Part shown: positions 19,601 through 30,339 of the stretch, in pieces
Position numbering within the stretch: the stretch's first letter is position 1
Layout of the letters: every line of letters starts with the position of its first letter
Assembly (NCBI RefSeq): GCF_902498195.1
Contig: NZ_CABVIY010000001.1
Location: forward strand, 248,001-312,000
Direction of reading: 5' to 3'
Length of the DNA stretch: 64,000 nucleotides
Source: Pseudomonas fluorescens
GTDB lineage: Bacteria > Pseudomonadota > Gammaproteobacteria > Pseudomonadales > Pseudomonadaceae
Made by a program: the position numbers and the translations under genes
Notes under the pieces: model-generated
What the model saw: the letters and a program-made list of their open reading frames with translations, nothing else
What the model was told of the DNA's origin: nothing
The model's database searches: none

Positions 19601-20324
19601 CGGCCAGCAGACCGAGGAGGGCAAGCCGCCGATGGCCACGGTGATGGACATCGATGTGGTGGTGGGCGACGACAAGCTGAGTTTCGCCGGGTTTGGCCTG
19701 ACGGCGAACCTGAAGGGGCATGTGCACATCGGCGATAACCTCGACACCCGTGGCGAGCTTTGGCTCAACGATGGGCGTTATCGCGCCTACGGCCAGCGCC
19801 TGACGGTGCGCCGGGCGCGCCTGCTGTTTGCCGGCCCCATCGACCAGCCGTATCTGGATATCGAAGCCATTCGCCAGACCGACGACGTGATCGCCGGCAT
19901 TCGCTTGAGCGGCAGCGCCGAACAGCCGACCACGCAGATTTTCTCCGAACCGGCCATGAGCCAGGAGCAGGCGCTGTCCTACCTGGTGCTGGGGCGGCCG
20001 TTAAGCACCAACGGCGAGGACAACAACATGCTCGCCCAGGCCGCGCTCGGGTTGGGCCTGATGGGCAGTTCCGGGGTGACCGGCAGCCTGGCGAAGAACC
20101 TCGGCATCGAGGACTTCCAACTCGATACCCAGGGCAGCGGCAACACCACCAGCGTGGTCGCCAGCGGCAACCTCTCCGAGAAACTCAGCCTGCGCTATGG
20201 CGTCGGCGTGTTCGAGCCGGCCAATACCATTGCCTTGCGCTACAAGCTGAGCAAAAAGGTCTACCTCGAAGCCGCGGGCGGTGTGGCCAGTTCGCTGGAC
20301 ATCTTCTACAAACGGGATTTCTAG
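16635..20324 (+). CDS. tamB: Translocation and assembly module inner-membrane protein TamB
   Basis: A very large (1229-residue) AsmA/DUF490-family protein, anchored by one N-terminal membrane helix (about 9-32). It spans the periplasm as a long beta-taco groove. The repeated LKLTGQLDW and LDLKGKLRGQPA-type strands support that fold. The C-terminal TamB domain includes GQQTEEGKPPMATVMDIDVV and ends LYKRDF-like (DIFYKRDF). The GTG start overlaps the tamA stop (GTGA), so the pair is coupled. It probably moves phospholipids or assists TamA in outer-membrane assembly. Length and arrangement match tamAB of other gammaproteobacteria. Confidence 0.94.
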   Translation: MKPVFVKRGLAITLLAILTLVMLLVLTLATVLGTATGSRWALGFVPGLSLDNFQGRLGGQWSADHVLWQQDSSRVELDQVIFAWSPLCLTRMTLCIDQLQADRVSLQFAPGVEEDSSAPISLPDVRLPVALELGDVKVGSLLFNGSEQLKGLQLAAHWTANGLQIDSVSLQRDELSLNLSGLLQPTGHWPLKAQGKLTLPAPGTEPWALALKVDGDLLKTLNLTADSSGYLNGQLTGELQPLVENLPAKVRITADGFKPGADLPDTLQLNQLELTGAGDLKNGYQLNAKATLPAEQGPVALALQGKVDASGAQIAALDLTANDKQSLKLTGQLDWSKGLNAEATVDWLDFPWHRLYPLIDEPEVALRTFKGEVSYTDGKYLGHFDAKADGPAGAFSLSSPFAGDLTKIYLQQIQLTAGQGKAEGHLNLQFADGIAWDTALDLSAINPAYWVAELPGTLAGPLRSKGEMKNEKLSLTADLDLKGKLRGQPAVLQAKADGGGEQWNLNALQIRLGDNSIHGKGSLQQKLAGQIDIKLPRLAQLWPQLRGQINGRVDVAGTLKAPQGKLGLQGSQLAFADNRLQSLNLDATLDSAQRAKIDLKGSGIQTGDTSLGTLTASGQGDIRNQKLSLDLQGPKLKLALGLDGALDKGNWRGRLASGDIQAGGQDWRLQGPAKLERLADGKINFGAHCWMSGTASLCGEDQRLMPEPKLRYHLKQFPIDSLAQWLPKDFAWKGRLNADVQLDVPASGPNGQISIDASGGTLRIKDKDQWLDFPYQTLKLTSTLTPKRIDTDLNFVGGKLGELMVQAQINPLAKDKPLSGSFRLNGLDLSVARPFVPMVEKLTGRLNGSGTIAGTLLAPQVNGNLLLSDGEVSGPELPMEIEALRLQAVIAGETVQLSGGWKSGKAGQGSLNGNIAWGQALVVDLALKGAQLPVTVEPYAKLEVAPDLKISIKDDKLAVAGKVLVPKGDITIRELPPSTVKVSDDTVIVGQQTEEGKPPMATVMDIDVVVGDDKLSFAGFGLTANLKGHVHIGDNLDTRGELWLNDGRYRAYGQRLTVRRARLLFAGPIDQPYLDIEAIRQTDDVIAGIRLSGSAEQPTTQIFSEPAMSQEQALSYLVLGRPLSTNGEDNNMLAQAALGLGLMGSSGVTGSLAKNLGIEDFQLDTQGSGNTTSVVASGNLSEKLSLRYGVGVFEPANTIALRYKLSKKVYLEAAGGVASSLDIFYKRDF

Positions 20325-20357
20325 GCCCGCATTCCCTCCAGAAACCGGGTAGTTCCC

Positions 20358-20432
20358 TTCGCGAGCAAGCCCGCTCCCACACTGATTCTGCGTACGCCGC
20401 GGATCAAATGTGGGAGCGGGCTTGCTCGCGAA
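20358..20432. repeat. REP pair 8
   Basis: A class B inverted pair, 75 bases, between tamB and the efflux operon promoter. Confidence 0.92.
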
Positions 20433-20502
20433 GGCGTCAGCGCGGTCGCCACAAATCCCGACACCATCGGTCAACTAATTACCAAGCAACCTAACTATTA
20501 CG

Positions 20503-20530
20503 TTGACATTGGCTGCCTAGGCAGTAATAT
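20503..20530 (+). promoter_or_regulatory. sigma70 promoter of the MarR-efflux operon
   Basis: TTGACA (20503-20508), a 16-base spacer and TAATAT (20525-20530) form a strong promoter. The spacer contains the first CTGCCTAGGCAG palindrome, so repressor binding would block polymerase directly. Confidence 0.8.
20513..20524. promoter_or_regulatory. MarR operator 1
   Basis: CTGCCTAGGCAG is a perfect 12-bp palindrome filling the promoter spacer. An identical copy lies 33 bp downstream. Confidence 0.75.
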
Positions 20531-20545
20531 TTCGACATACATTCA

Positions 20546-20557
20546 CTGCCTAGGCAG
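20546..20557. promoter_or_regulatory. MarR operator 2
   Basis: A second identical CTGCCTAGGCAG palindrome, 33 bp (about three helical turns) from the first, between the -10 and the MarR start. Two dimers would bind on the same DNA face. Confidence 0.75.
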
Positions 20558-20572
20558 CTAACGGGTGGTCAG

Positions 20573-21055
20573 ATGAAGCATTTCTCTCCGGACAATTTCC
20601 ACAATTGCCATCTCGGTCTGTTGCTCGGGCGCGCCGCGCTGCTCAAGGACCGGATCATCGACACGCACATGGAACCCCACGGCATCACCGCCGCGCAGTT
20701 CAAGGTGCTGATCATCATGGCCCAGTACGGCGTCGACTCGCCGGGCGAGCTGTGCCGGCACCTGTCCCTGGACAGCGGTTCGATGACCCGCATGCTCGAT
20801 CGTCTGGAACAGAAAGGCTTTCTCGTGCGCCAACGCTCCGAAGCAGACCGCCGTCAGGTGCGCCTGGTGCTGACCGAAGAGGGCCAGAAGCTCGCCGATC
20901 GCCTGCCGCACATCGGCGCCGAGGCCATGAACGAGCTGGCGGGCGCTGTCACTCCGCAAGAACTGCGCACCCTGGAAGAGATCCTCAAGAAAATACTGCT
21001 GGCAGCCGGTGACTCGATCACGGTGCTGCGCTTAGGTGGCAACCATGAACAGTAA
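20573..21055 (+). CDS. MarR-family repressor of the efflux operon
   Basis: A 160-residue MarR-type winged-helix protein. The DNA-binding region is GITAAQFKVLIIMAQYGVDS followed by SPGELCRHLSLDSGSMTRML, and the wing is QRSEADRRQVRLVLTEEG (about 85-102). It is the first gene of an operon with an outer-membrane channel, a membrane-fusion protein and an MFS pump. It resembles the EmrR/MprA arrangement, where the repressor releases DNA on binding the pump substrates. Its 3' end overlaps the next gene by 11 bases. Confidence 0.92.
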   Translation: MKHFSPDNFHNCHLGLLLGRAALLKDRIIDTHMEPHGITAAQFKVLIIMAQYGVDSPGELCRHLSLDSGSMTRMLDRLEQKGFLVRQRSEADRRQVRLVLTEEGQKLADRLPHIGAEAMNELAGAVTPQELRTLEEILKKILLAAGDSITVLRLGGNHEQ

Positions 21056-22514
21056 AACCCTGCGCACCGGTTTGAGTCTGGTGCTGTTGGCCATGAGCCT
21101 GGCCGGTTGCGCCAGCTACAGTGGCCTGAGCACCGAAGGCGTCAGCCTCGATGCGAAAAACCTCAAGGCCGGGCAATCCCTTGGCGGCGTGACGCTGTCG
21201 CCGGCGGCCTGGCCGAAAAGCGACTGGTGGAAAAGTCTCGGTGATCCGCAGCTCGACGGTCTGATCCGCGAAGCCCTGCACGACAGCCCGGACATGCAGA
21301 TCGCCGATGCCCGCGCCCACCAGGCCGCCGCTGCTGCGTCGGCTGCCGACGCCGAACGCATGCCGACCCTCGATGCCAGCGCCAGCGTCAGCCGTTCGCG
21401 TCTGGCCCGCGATCAGGACCCGAGCGGGCAGGGCGACCGCTACTCGACCTTGCGCAGCCTCGGCGTCAGCTTCAACTACAACTTCGATCTCTGGGGCGGC
21501 CAGCGTGACGCCTGGGAAGCCGCCTTGGGTCAGGCGCGTGCCGCCGAAGTCGATCAACAGGCGGCGCAGCTCACCCTGTCCGCCGATGTCGCCCGCGCCT
21601 ACAGCGATCTGGGGCAGGCGCACATTGTCTACGACCTGTCTGCCGAAGACCTCAAGCGCACCCGACAAATGCTCGATCTGAGCAAGCGTCGACTGAGTGC
21701 CGGGATCGACAGCCAGTATCAGTTCCAGCAGACCGAAAGCCTGGAAGCCACCTCCCAAGCCAACCTGATCGACGCCGAGAAACGCCTGCAAAGCGCGAAA
21801 ATCGCCCTGGCCGTGCTGCTCGGCAAAGGCCCGGATCGCGGCAATGAGATTGCCCGTCCGCACATCCTCATGGCCAGCGCCGTGGCGTTGCCGTCGGTGC
21901 TGCCGGCCGAGTTGCTGGGTCGCCGTCCGGACCTGGTGGCGGCGCGCTGGCGGGTCGAGGCGGCGAGCAAGAACATCGACGCCGGCAAGACCCGCTTCTA
22001 TCCCAACTTGAACCTCAGCGCCGCGGCCGGTGCCGAATCCTTGTTGGGCGATGCGATGTTCGGTTCGGCGAGTCGCTTCTTCAACATCGCGCCGACCATT
22101 TCCCTGCCGATTTTCGACGGTGGCCGCCTGCGCGCCGACCTCGATTCCCGCGACGCCGACTATGACCTCGCGGTGGCGCAGTACAACAAAAGCCTGGTGA
22201 GGGCGCTGGGGGATGTCAGCGACAGCATCAACCAGTTGCGCGATATCGGCCGGCAGATCGCTGCCCAGCAGCACGCCACCGACATCGCCCAGGATTCCTA
22301 CAACACCGTGGTCCAGCGGTACGGTTCCGGCATCGGTAACTACCTGGACGTGCTCAGCATCGAGCAGCAATTGCTCCAGGCCCAGCGTCAGCTGGCCAAC
22401 CTGAATGCCGAGCAGATCGACCTGTCGATCCAACTGATGCAGGCGCTGGGTGGCGGTTTTCAGCCTGAGGCCGTCGCCTCGGCTGACGTTACTCCAGCCA
22501 CGCTGACTCACTAA
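21045..22514 (+). CDS. Outer-membrane efflux lipoprotein, NodT/OprM-like
   Basis: The outer-membrane factor of a tripartite pump, 489 residues. The signal peptide ends in a lipobox (SLAGC), so the mature Cys would be lipidated. Two OEP repeats follow (about 60-255 and 270-465). They contain WWKSLGDPQLDGLIREAL, the FDLWGGQRDAWEAA segment typical of the family, and LPIFDGGRLRADLDSR. The start at 21045 follows AGGTGG and overlaps the marR 3' end by 11 bases. An in-frame GTG nine bases earlier is less likely. It would pair with the downstream fusion protein and MFS pump. Confidence 0.92.
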   Translation: MNSKTLRTGLSLVLLAMSLAGCASYSGLSTEGVSLDAKNLKAGQSLGGVTLSPAAWPKSDWWKSLGDPQLDGLIREALHDSPDMQIADARAHQAAAAASAADAERMPTLDASASVSRSRLARDQDPSGQGDRYSTLRSLGVSFNYNFDLWGGQRDAWEAALGQARAAEVDQQAAQLTLSADVARAYSDLGQAHIVYDLSAEDLKRTRQMLDLSKRRLSAGIDSQYQFQQTESLEATSQANLIDAEKRLQSAKIALAVLLGKGPDRGNEIARPHILMASAVALPSVLPAELLGRRPDLVAARWRVEAASKNIDAGKTRFYPNLNLSAAAGAESLLGDAMFGSASRFFNIAPTISLPIFDGGRLRADLDSRDADYDLAVAQYNKSLVRALGDVSDSINQLRDIGRQIAAQQHATDIAQDSYNTVVQRYGSGIGNYLDVLSIEQQLLQAQRQLANLNAEQIDLSIQLMQALGGGFQPEAVASADVTPATLTH

Positions 22515-22529
22515 TTCAAGGTATTTGTC

Positions 22530-23732
22530 ATGGCCACTGCCGATACAACTCAAACCCCTGAAAACGCACCGGGCAATCCCAACGCGGGCAAGCGAAAGTT
22601 CATGTTGCTGGCCCTCGCCGTGGTGGTCGCGCTGGGCGGCGCGGCTGTCTGGGCTTACCACGATTTCTACGGTCGCTGGAGCGAAAGCACCGATGACGCC
22701 TACGTCAACGGCAACGTGGTGGAAATCACCCCGTTGGTCACCGGCACGGTGGTGAGCATCGGCGCCGACGATGGCGATCTGGTCCATGAAGGCCAGGTGC
22801 TGGTGAACTTCGACCCCAACGACGCCGAAATCGGTTTGCAGAATGCCCAGGCCCAACTGGCGCGCACCGTGCGCCAGGTGCGTGGCTTGTACAGCAACGT
22901 CGACGGCATGAAAGCCCAGGTCAATGCGCAACAGGCCGAGGTGCAGAAAGCCCAGGACAACTTCAACCGGCGCAAAAACCTGGCCGCCGGCGGGGCGATT
23001 TCCCAGGAAGAACTGTCCCACGCCCGTGACGACCTGACCTCGGCGCAGAACGCCCTGGCCAACGCCAGACAGCAGCTCAAGACCACCAGCGCCCTGGTGG
23101 ATGACACCGTGGTCTCGTCCCATCCTGATGTGATGGCCGCCGCCGCGCAATTGCGTCAGGCCTACCTGAACAATGCCCGCAGCACCCTGATCGCGCCGGT
23201 CACCGGTTACGTGGCCAAGCGCACTGTGCAGCTGGGTCAACGGGTGCAGCCGGGCACGGCACTGATGGCGGTGATCCCGCTGGATCAGCTGTGGATCGAT
23301 GCCAACTTCAAGGAAACCCAACTGCGCGACATGCGCATCGGCCAGCCGGTGGAAATTGAAGCCGACCTCTACGGCAGCGACGTGACCTACAGCGGCACCA
23401 TCGACAGCCTCGGCGCCGGGACCGGCAGTGCGTTTGCCCTGTTGCCGGCGCAAAACGCCACCGGTAACTGGATCAAGATCGTGCAGCGGGTACCGGTGCG
23501 GATTCACGTCAATGCTGAAGAACTGGCCAAACACCCGTTGCGGGTGGGCCTGTCGACCGTGGTCGATGTGGACCTGCATGACCAGAGCGGCCCGGTGCTG
23601 GCGCAACAGCCGCCGCAGAAGGCGTCGTTCAGCACCAACATCTATGACCGCCAGTTGGCCGAAGCCGACGCCATGATCACGCAACTGATTCACGACAACA
23701 GCGCCGCGGTCAGCAAGACCGCGAACCGCTGA
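22530..23732 (+). CDS. EmrA-type membrane-fusion protein
   Basis: A HlyD/EmrA-family periplasmic adaptor, 400 residues. A single N-terminal membrane helix (about 25-45) precedes a lipoyl-like half (STDDAYVNGNVVEITPLVTG). A long coiled-coil hairpin follows (about 100-205), then the second lipoyl half (RSTLIAPVTGYVAKRTVQLG) and a beta-barrel with IDANFKETQLRDMRIGQPVE. It links the inner-membrane MFS pump to the lipoprotein channel. The MFS gene follows after 155 bases containing a REP pair. Confidence 0.92.
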   Translation: MATADTTQTPENAPGNPNAGKRKFMLLALAVVVALGGAAVWAYHDFYGRWSESTDDAYVNGNVVEITPLVTGTVVSIGADDGDLVHEGQVLVNFDPNDAEIGLQNAQAQLARTVRQVRGLYSNVDGMKAQVNAQQAEVQKAQDNFNRRKNLAAGGAISQEELSHARDDLTSAQNALANARQQLKTTSALVDDTVVSSHPDVMAAAAQLRQAYLNNARSTLIAPVTGYVAKRTVQLGQRVQPGTALMAVIPLDQLWIDANFKETQLRDMRIGQPVEIEADLYGSDVTYSGTIDSLGAGTGSAFALLPAQNATGNWIKIVQRVPVRIHVNAEELAKHPLRVGLSTVVDVDLHDQSGPVLAQQPPQKASFSTNIYDRQLAEADAMITQLIHDNSAAVSKTANR

Positions 23733-23743
23733 TACCGACCTCT

Positions 23744-23832
23744 TGTGGGAGCGGGCTTGCTCGCGAATGCGGAGTTTCAGATACAACAATGTCGAATGTT
23801 GCATTGCATTCGCGAGCAAGCCCGCTCCCACA
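23744..23832. repeat. REP pair (REPIN) 9
   Basis: A class A inverted pair of 89 bases inside the efflux operon, between the adaptor and pump genes. Confidence 0.93.
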
Positions 23833-23887
23833 GGGTTAGCTGTGTCTGTAACGGGCGCGGCCCCCGTCTAGTTTCATAGGATTCGCG

Positions 23888-25420
23888 ATGAGCAATAACG
23901 CCTCTTTCACGCCCCCCAGCCTGCTGCTCAGCACCATCGGCCTGTCGCTGGCGACCTTCATGCAGGTGCTCGACACCACCATCGCCAACGTGGCGTTGCC
24001 GACGATTTCCGGCAACCTGGGCGTGAGTTCGGAGCAGGGCACCTGGGTGATCACCTCATTCGCCGTGAGCAACGCCATTGCCCTGCCGCTGACCGGTTGG
24101 CTCAGCCGGCGCTTCGGCGAGGTGAAGCTGTTTGTCTGGGCGACGCTGTTGTTCGTGCTGGCCTCGTTCCTGTGCGGGATCTCCACCTCGATGCCGGAAC
24201 TGGTGGGTTTCCGGGTCCTGCAAGGGGTGGTGGCGGGGCCGTTGTACCCGATGACCCAGACGCTGCTGATCGCAGTGTATCCACCGGCGAAACGGGGGAT
24301 GGCCCTGGCGTTATTAGCGATGGTCACGGTGGTGGCGCCCATTGCCGGGCCGATTCTCGGGGGCTGGATCACCGACAGCTACAGCTGGCCGTGGATCTTC
24401 TTCATCAACGTGCCCATCGGCCTGTTCGCCGCGTGGGTGGTGACCCAACAGATGAAGAAGCGTCCGGTGGTCACCAGCCGCCAACCCATGGATTACGTGG
24501 GCCTGATCGCCTTGATCATCGGCGTCGGCGCCTTGCAGATCGTCCTCGACAAAGGCAACGACGCCGACTGGTTCGAATCGAGCTTCATTATTATCGGCTC
24601 GGTGATTTCCGTGGTCGCCCTGGCGTTCTTCGTGATCTGGGAAATGACCGATGAACACCCGGTGGTCAACCTGCGGCTGTTCGCCCACCGCAACTTCCGC
24701 TACGGCACCATCGTGCTGATCCTGGGGTACGCGGGCTTCTTCGGGATCAACCTGATCCTGCCGCAATGGTTGCAAACACGCTTGGGCTACACCGCGACCT
24801 GGGCCGGGTTTGCCGTGGCGCCGCTGGGTATCCTGCCGGTTCTGTTGTCACCGTTCGTCGGCAAATACGCGCCGCGTTTCGACATGCGGCTGCTGGCGGG
24901 GCTGGCATTCCTGGCCATCGGCCTGAGCTGTTTCATGCGCGCCGGTTTCACCAATGAAGTGGACTTCCAGCACATCGCCATGGTGCAACTGTTCATGGGC
25001 ATCGGCGTGGCGCTGTTCTTCATGCCGACCCTGACCATCCTGCTGTCGGATTTGCCACCGAACCAGATTGCCGACGGCTCCGGCCTGGCCACGTTCCTGC
25101 GTACATTGGGCGGCAGCTTCGCGGCCTCCCTGACCACCTGGATCTGGATCCGTCGTGCCGATCAACACCACGCCTACCTGACCGAAAGCATCACCCAGTA
25201 CGATCCGGCGACCCGCGAGGCGCTGGCGCAGTTGGGCGGGGCAGGGGCCAAGGCCTACACGCAGCTGGAGCAGACGGTGGTCAGCCAGGCGTACATCATG
25301 TCCACGGTGGATTACTTCACCCTGATGGGCTGGATGTTCATGGGCCTGATCCTGATCGTGTGGCTGGCCAAGCCGCCATTTACCGCCAAGGCTGGCCCTG
25401 CGGCATCCGCCGGCCATTAA
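23888..25420 (+). CDS. EmrB-type DHA2 MFS multidrug exporter
   Basis: A proton-coupled drug:H+ antiporter of the 14-helix DHA2 family, 510 residues. It shows the DHA2 motif LDTTIANVALPTISGNLG in helix 1 and the GWLSRRFGEVKLF loop motif A. Motif C-like LALLAMVTVVAPIAGPILGG is present and 14 hydrophobic segments run through the chain. It would export hydrophobic compounds through the EmrA/NodT-type partners upstream. Substrates cannot be read from sequence. Confidence 0.93.
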   Translation: MSNNASFTPPSLLLSTIGLSLATFMQVLDTTIANVALPTISGNLGVSSEQGTWVITSFAVSNAIALPLTGWLSRRFGEVKLFVWATLLFVLASFLCGISTSMPELVGFRVLQGVVAGPLYPMTQTLLIAVYPPAKRGMALALLAMVTVVAPIAGPILGGWITDSYSWPWIFFINVPIGLFAAWVVTQQMKKRPVVTSRQPMDYVGLIALIIGVGALQIVLDKGNDADWFESSFIIIGSVISVVALAFFVIWEMTDEHPVVNLRLFAHRNFRYGTIVLILGYAGFFGINLILPQWLQTRLGYTATWAGFAVAPLGILPVLLSPFVGKYAPRFDMRLLAGLAFLAIGLSCFMRAGFTNEVDFQHIAMVQLFMGIGVALFFMPTLTILLSDLPPNQIADGSGLATFLRTLGGSFAASLTTWIWIRRADQHHAYLTESITQYDPATREALAQLGGAGAKAYTQLEQTVVSQAYIMSTVDYFTLMGWMFMGLILIVWLAKPPFTAKAGPAASAGH

Positions 25421-25435
25421 ACACCGCAGGACCAA

Positions 25436-25524
25436 TGTGGGAGCGGGCTTGCTCGCGAATGCAGGGTGTCAGACAACATAGATGTGGCTGACACTCCGCC
25501 TTCGCGAGCAAGCCCGCTCCCACA
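25436..25524. repeat. REP pair (REPIN) 10
   Basis: A class A inverted pair of 89 bases between the convergent efflux pump and lpxH genes. Confidence 0.93.
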
Positions 25525-25542
25525 GGAGATTTGCGTTCGGTG

Positions 25543-26295
25543 TTAGAGAGTGGGTGCAGCAAGTTGCGGCGGCGGGGCAAAATCAAACGGCGCCAGCGCA
25601 AACCCCTGCTCATCCACCTGCAACGCCCAGCCCTGGCGATCCCAATCCCCGAGCACAATGCGCCGGGCCGCCTGATCGCCAATCTGCAGCTTGTGGATGG
25701 CGGGACGGTGAGTGTGACCATGGACCAGGGTTTTCACCCCGTATTGCTGCATGATCCGCGGAATTTCCTCCGGCGTGACATCGACAATGTCATTGGCCTT
25801 CATCCGCGTCTGCGCACGGCTTTCACTGCGCAGTTTGCGCGCCAGTTTATGCCGCGTGCGCAACGGCAGGTGCCGCAGGATGAACAGGGTGACGGGGTTG
25901 CGCAGGTAGCGACGCAGCTTCATGTAGGCTTCGTCGCGGGTGCAGAGGCTGTCGCCGTGCATCAGCAGCACGGGTTCGCCGTTGAACGGCACGACGCTCG
26001 GGTCTTTCAGCAGGGTGCAGCCGGCCTGTTTGCAGAAGGCCTGGCCGAGCATGAAATCGCGATTGCCGTGCATCAGGAAAATGGCCGTGCCGCTGTCGCT
26101 CAATTCGCGCAGGGCCTGGCAGATGGAACGCTGGAAGGGGGTCATGGCGTCGTCGCCAATCCACGCCTCGAAAAAGTCGCCCAGGATGTACAACGCACTG
26201 GCCGAGCGGGCGCGTCCGGCGAGCAAATCCAGAAACGCCCGGGTGATGTCCGGGCGCTCCTCTTCCAGATGCAAGTCTGAAATCAGCAATATCAC
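25543..26295 (-). CDS. lpxH: UDP-2,3-diacylglucosamine diphosphatase
   Basis: A calcineurin-like phosphoesterase that hydrolyses UDP-2,3-diacylglucosamine to lipid X in lipid A biosynthesis, 250 residues. The metal-site motifs are in order SDLHLE (about 6), [11 protein letters not shown] (about 40), GNRDFM (about 79), [13 protein letters not shown] (about 113) and GHTHRP (about 195). It starts with GTG overlapping the ppiB stop by 4 bases, so the two genes are coupled. Similar ppiB-lpxH synteny occurs in enterobacteria. Confidence 0.95.
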   Translation of the reverse strand: MILLISDLHLEEERPDITRAFLDLLAGRARSASALYILGDFFEAWIGDDAMTPFQRSICQALRELSDSGTAIFLMHGNRDFMLGQAFCKQAGCTLLKDPSVVPFNGEPVLLMHGDSLCTRDEAYMKLRRYLRNPVTLFILRHLPLRTRHKLARKLRSESRAQTRMKANDIVDVTPEEIPRIMQQYGVKTLVHGHTHRPAIHKLQIGDQAARRIVLGDWDRQGWALQVDEQGFALAPFDFAPPPQLAAPTL

Positions 26296-26795
26296 TCAAT
26301 GATCTCGGCTTTCTCGATGATCACGTCGTCTGCGGGTACGTCCTGGTGGCCGGACTTGGAGGTGGTGGCCACGCCTTTGATCTTGTCGACAACGTCCTGG
26401 CCCGCGGTCACTTTACCGAATACCGCGTAGCCCCAGCCTTGAACGTTCTTGCCGCTGTGGTTCAGGAAGCTGTTGTCAGCCACGTTGATGAAGAACTGCG
26501 CGGAAGCCGAATGCGGCTCCATGGTACGGGCCATGGCGACGGTGTACTTGTCGTTGGAAAGGCCGTTGTCGGCTTCGTTCTGGATGCTTGGGCGCTTGTC
26601 TTTCTTTTCTTTCATGCCTGGCTCGAAACCGCCGCCCTGGATCATGAAGTTACCGATGACGCGGTGGAAAACGGTGTTTTCGTAGTGACCGGCTTTGACG
26701 TATTCGACGAAGTTGGCAACGGTGATCGGTGCCTTTTCAGCGTTCAGTTCCAGGACGATGTCGCCATGGTTGGTGGTCAATTTGACTTGGGTCAT
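26292..26795 (-). CDS. ppiB: Cyclophilin-type peptidyl-prolyl cis-trans isomerase B
   Basis: A cytoplasmic prolyl isomerase of 167 residues. The start [18 protein letters not shown] at 26795 matches the family length, so the 17-residue upstream extension was dropped. Conserved cyclophilin features are [15 protein letters not shown] (active-site Arg and Phe), [18 protein letters not shown], and [20 protein letters not shown]. There is no signal peptide. It precedes lpxH in an overlapping pair and is divergent from glnS. Confidence 0.95.
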   Translation of the reverse strand: MTQVKLTTNHGDIVLELNAEKAPITVANFVEYVKAGHYENTVFHRVIGNFMIQGGGFEPGMKEKKDKRPSIQNEADNGLSNDKYTVAMARTMEPHSASAQFFINVADNSFLNHSGKNVQGWGYAVFGKVTAGQDVVDKIKGVATTSKSGHQDVPADDVIIEKAEIIE

Positions 26796-27042
26796 GTTGG
26801 CTACTCTTTGAGGAATTCGTGGGTTTCGGGGCAACAAGGCCCTCAACCGTGTTGGTCGGCGTCGACCAAGATGCGCAGTTTAGCGCGACGGCCGCGAATT
26901 TCGAGGCTGTTTTTCATTGGCATCCGATTAAATGCAGCCGTTTTCGGGCCTGCTCTGTCAGCGGCTTGACGGCATCGGCTATGATAGCGGCTTTGTTTTG
27001 TCCGGCCCTTAGCAGGCCATGCACTTGTACGCCAAGGATCCT

Positions 27043-28740
<1,698 letters not shown>

Positions 28741-28755
28741 TTCAAAGGATTTAAC

Positions 28756-30138
28756 GTGCTAACCATCTACAACACGCTCACCAAGAGCAAAGAAGTCTTC
28801 AAGCCGCTGGATGGCAACAAGGTGCGCATGTACGTGTGCGGCATGACCGTGTACGACTACTGCCACCTGGGCCACGGCCGCAGCATGGTCGCGTTCGACC
28901 TGGTGACCCGCTGGCTGCGGTTCAGCGGTTACGACCTGACCTACGTGCGCAACATCACCGACATCGACGACAAGATCATCAACCGGGCCAACGAGAACGG
29001 CGAGTCGTTCGAAGCCTTGACCGAACGCATGATCGCGGCGATGCACGAAGACGAAGCGCGGCTGAACATCCAGAAGCCGGACATGGAACCGCGCGCCACG
29101 GACCACATCCCTGGCATGCACGCGATGATCCAGACCCTGATCGACAAGGGTTACGCCTACGCCCCGGGCAATGGCGACGTGTACTACCGCGTCGGCAAGT
29201 TCATGGGCTACGGCAAGCTGTCGCGCAAGAAGATCGAAGACCTGCGCATCGGTGCGCGGATCGAAGTCGACGAAGCCAAGGAAGATCCGCTGGACTTCGT
29301 ATTGTGGAAAGGCGTCAAGCCGGGCGAGCCGAGCTGGGAATCGCCGTGGGGCGCCGGGCGTCCGGGCTGGCACATCGAGTGCTCGGTGATGTCGACCTGC
29401 TGCCTGGGCGAGACCTTCGATATTCATGGCGGCGGCAGCGACCTGGAGTTCCCGCACCACGAAAACGAAATCGCCCAGAGCGAAGCGGCCACCGGCAAGA
29501 CCTACGCCAACGCGTGGATGCATTGCGGCATGATCCGCATCAATGGCGAGAAGATGTCCAAGTCCTTGAACAACTTCTTCACCATCCGCGACGTACTCGA
29601 CAAGTACCACCCGGAAGTCGTGCGTTACCTGCTGGTGTCGAGCCACTACCGCAGCGCGATCAACTACTCGGAAGACAACCTCAAGGACGCCAAGGGCGCC
29701 CTGGAGCGTTTCTACCACGCGTTGAAAGGCCTGCCGAGCGTGGCGCCGGCCGGCGGCGAAGCCTTTGTCGAGCGTTTCACCCAGGTGATGAACGACGACT
29801 TCGGCACCCCGGAAGCCTGCGCGGTGCTGTTCGAGATGGTGCGTGAGATCAACCGTCTGCGCGAGAGCGATCTGAACGCCGCTGCCGGTCTCGCCGCCCG
29901 TTTGAAAGAACTGGCGAGCGTACTCGGTGTGTTGCAGCTCGAAGCTGAAGACTTCCTGCAAGCCGGTGCCGAAGGGCGCGTGGATGCAGCCGAAGTCGAT
30001 GCGCTGATTGCTGCACGCTTGGCAGCGCGTGCCGGCAAGGACTGGGCCGAATCCGACCGCATCCGCGACCAGCTCACCGCCATGGGCGTGGTGCTGGAAG
30101 ACGGGAAGGGCGGGACGACCTGGCGATTGGCTGACTGA
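28756..30138 (+). CDS. cysS: Cysteinyl-tRNA synthetase
   Basis: A class I monomeric synthetase of 460 residues with GTG start. It has the HIGH-type CHLGHGRS, the zinc-ligand Cys in YVCGMTVYD and others in [20 protein letters not shown], and the His-rich [14 protein letters not shown]. The KMSKS loop is [11 protein letters not shown] (about 268). The C-terminal alpha-helical anticodon domain ends [12 protein letters not shown] strong terminator follows 18 bases after the stop. Confidence 0.96.
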   Translation: MLTIYNTLTKSKEVFKPLDGNKVRMYVCGMTVYDYCHLGHGRSMVAFDLVTRWLRFSGYDLTYVRNITDIDDKIINRANENGESFEALTERMIAAMHEDEARLNIQKPDMEPRATDHIPGMHAMIQTLIDKGYAYAPGNGDVYYRVGKFMGYGKLSRKKIEDLRIGARIEVDEAKEDPLDFVLWKGVKPGEPSWESPWGAGRPGWHIECSVMSTCCLGETFDIHGGGSDLEFPHHENEIAQSEAATGKTYANAWMHCGMIRINGEKMSKSLNNFFTIRDVLDKYHPEVVRYLLVSSHYRSAINYSEDNLKDAKGALERFYHALKGLPSVAPAGGEAFVERFTQVMNDDFGTPEACAVLFEMVREINRLRESDLNAAAGLAARLKELASVLGVLQLEAEDFLQAGAEGRVDAAEVDALIAARLAARAGKDWAESDRIRDQLTAMGVVLEDGKGGTTWRLAD

Positions 30139-30155
30139 TTGTTGTAGTGCTTACC

Positions 30156-30188
30156 AAACAAAACCCGCCTTGTGCGGGTTTTTGTTTT
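30156..30188 (+). terminator. Terminator of glnS-cysS
   Basis: AAACCCGC, short loop, GCGGGTTT then TTGTTTT: an 8-bp stem with a T-rich tail, 18 bases after cysS. Confidence 0.88.
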
Positions 30189-30227
30189 GGGGCCAGGCGC
30201 AAGGTTAGCGGTGCCCCGGCTGGCGCC

Positions 30228-30302
30228 TTCGCGAGCAAGCCCGCTCCCACATGGGTCTTGTGCACGACGCAGATCCAATGTGGGAGCGGGCTTGCTCGCG
30301 AA
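30228..30302. repeat. REP pair 11
   Basis: A class B inverted pair, 75 bases, between the convergent cysS and sigma54-regulator genes. Confidence 0.92.
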
Positions 30303-30339
30303 TGGTCTTAAGCCGGCTAAAACAGGTGCGGTTGAATTG

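Noticed and set aside
26980..26985. TATGAT as -10 of the glnS promoter
   Set aside because: No acceptable -35 at 16-18 bases upstream; left unannotated.
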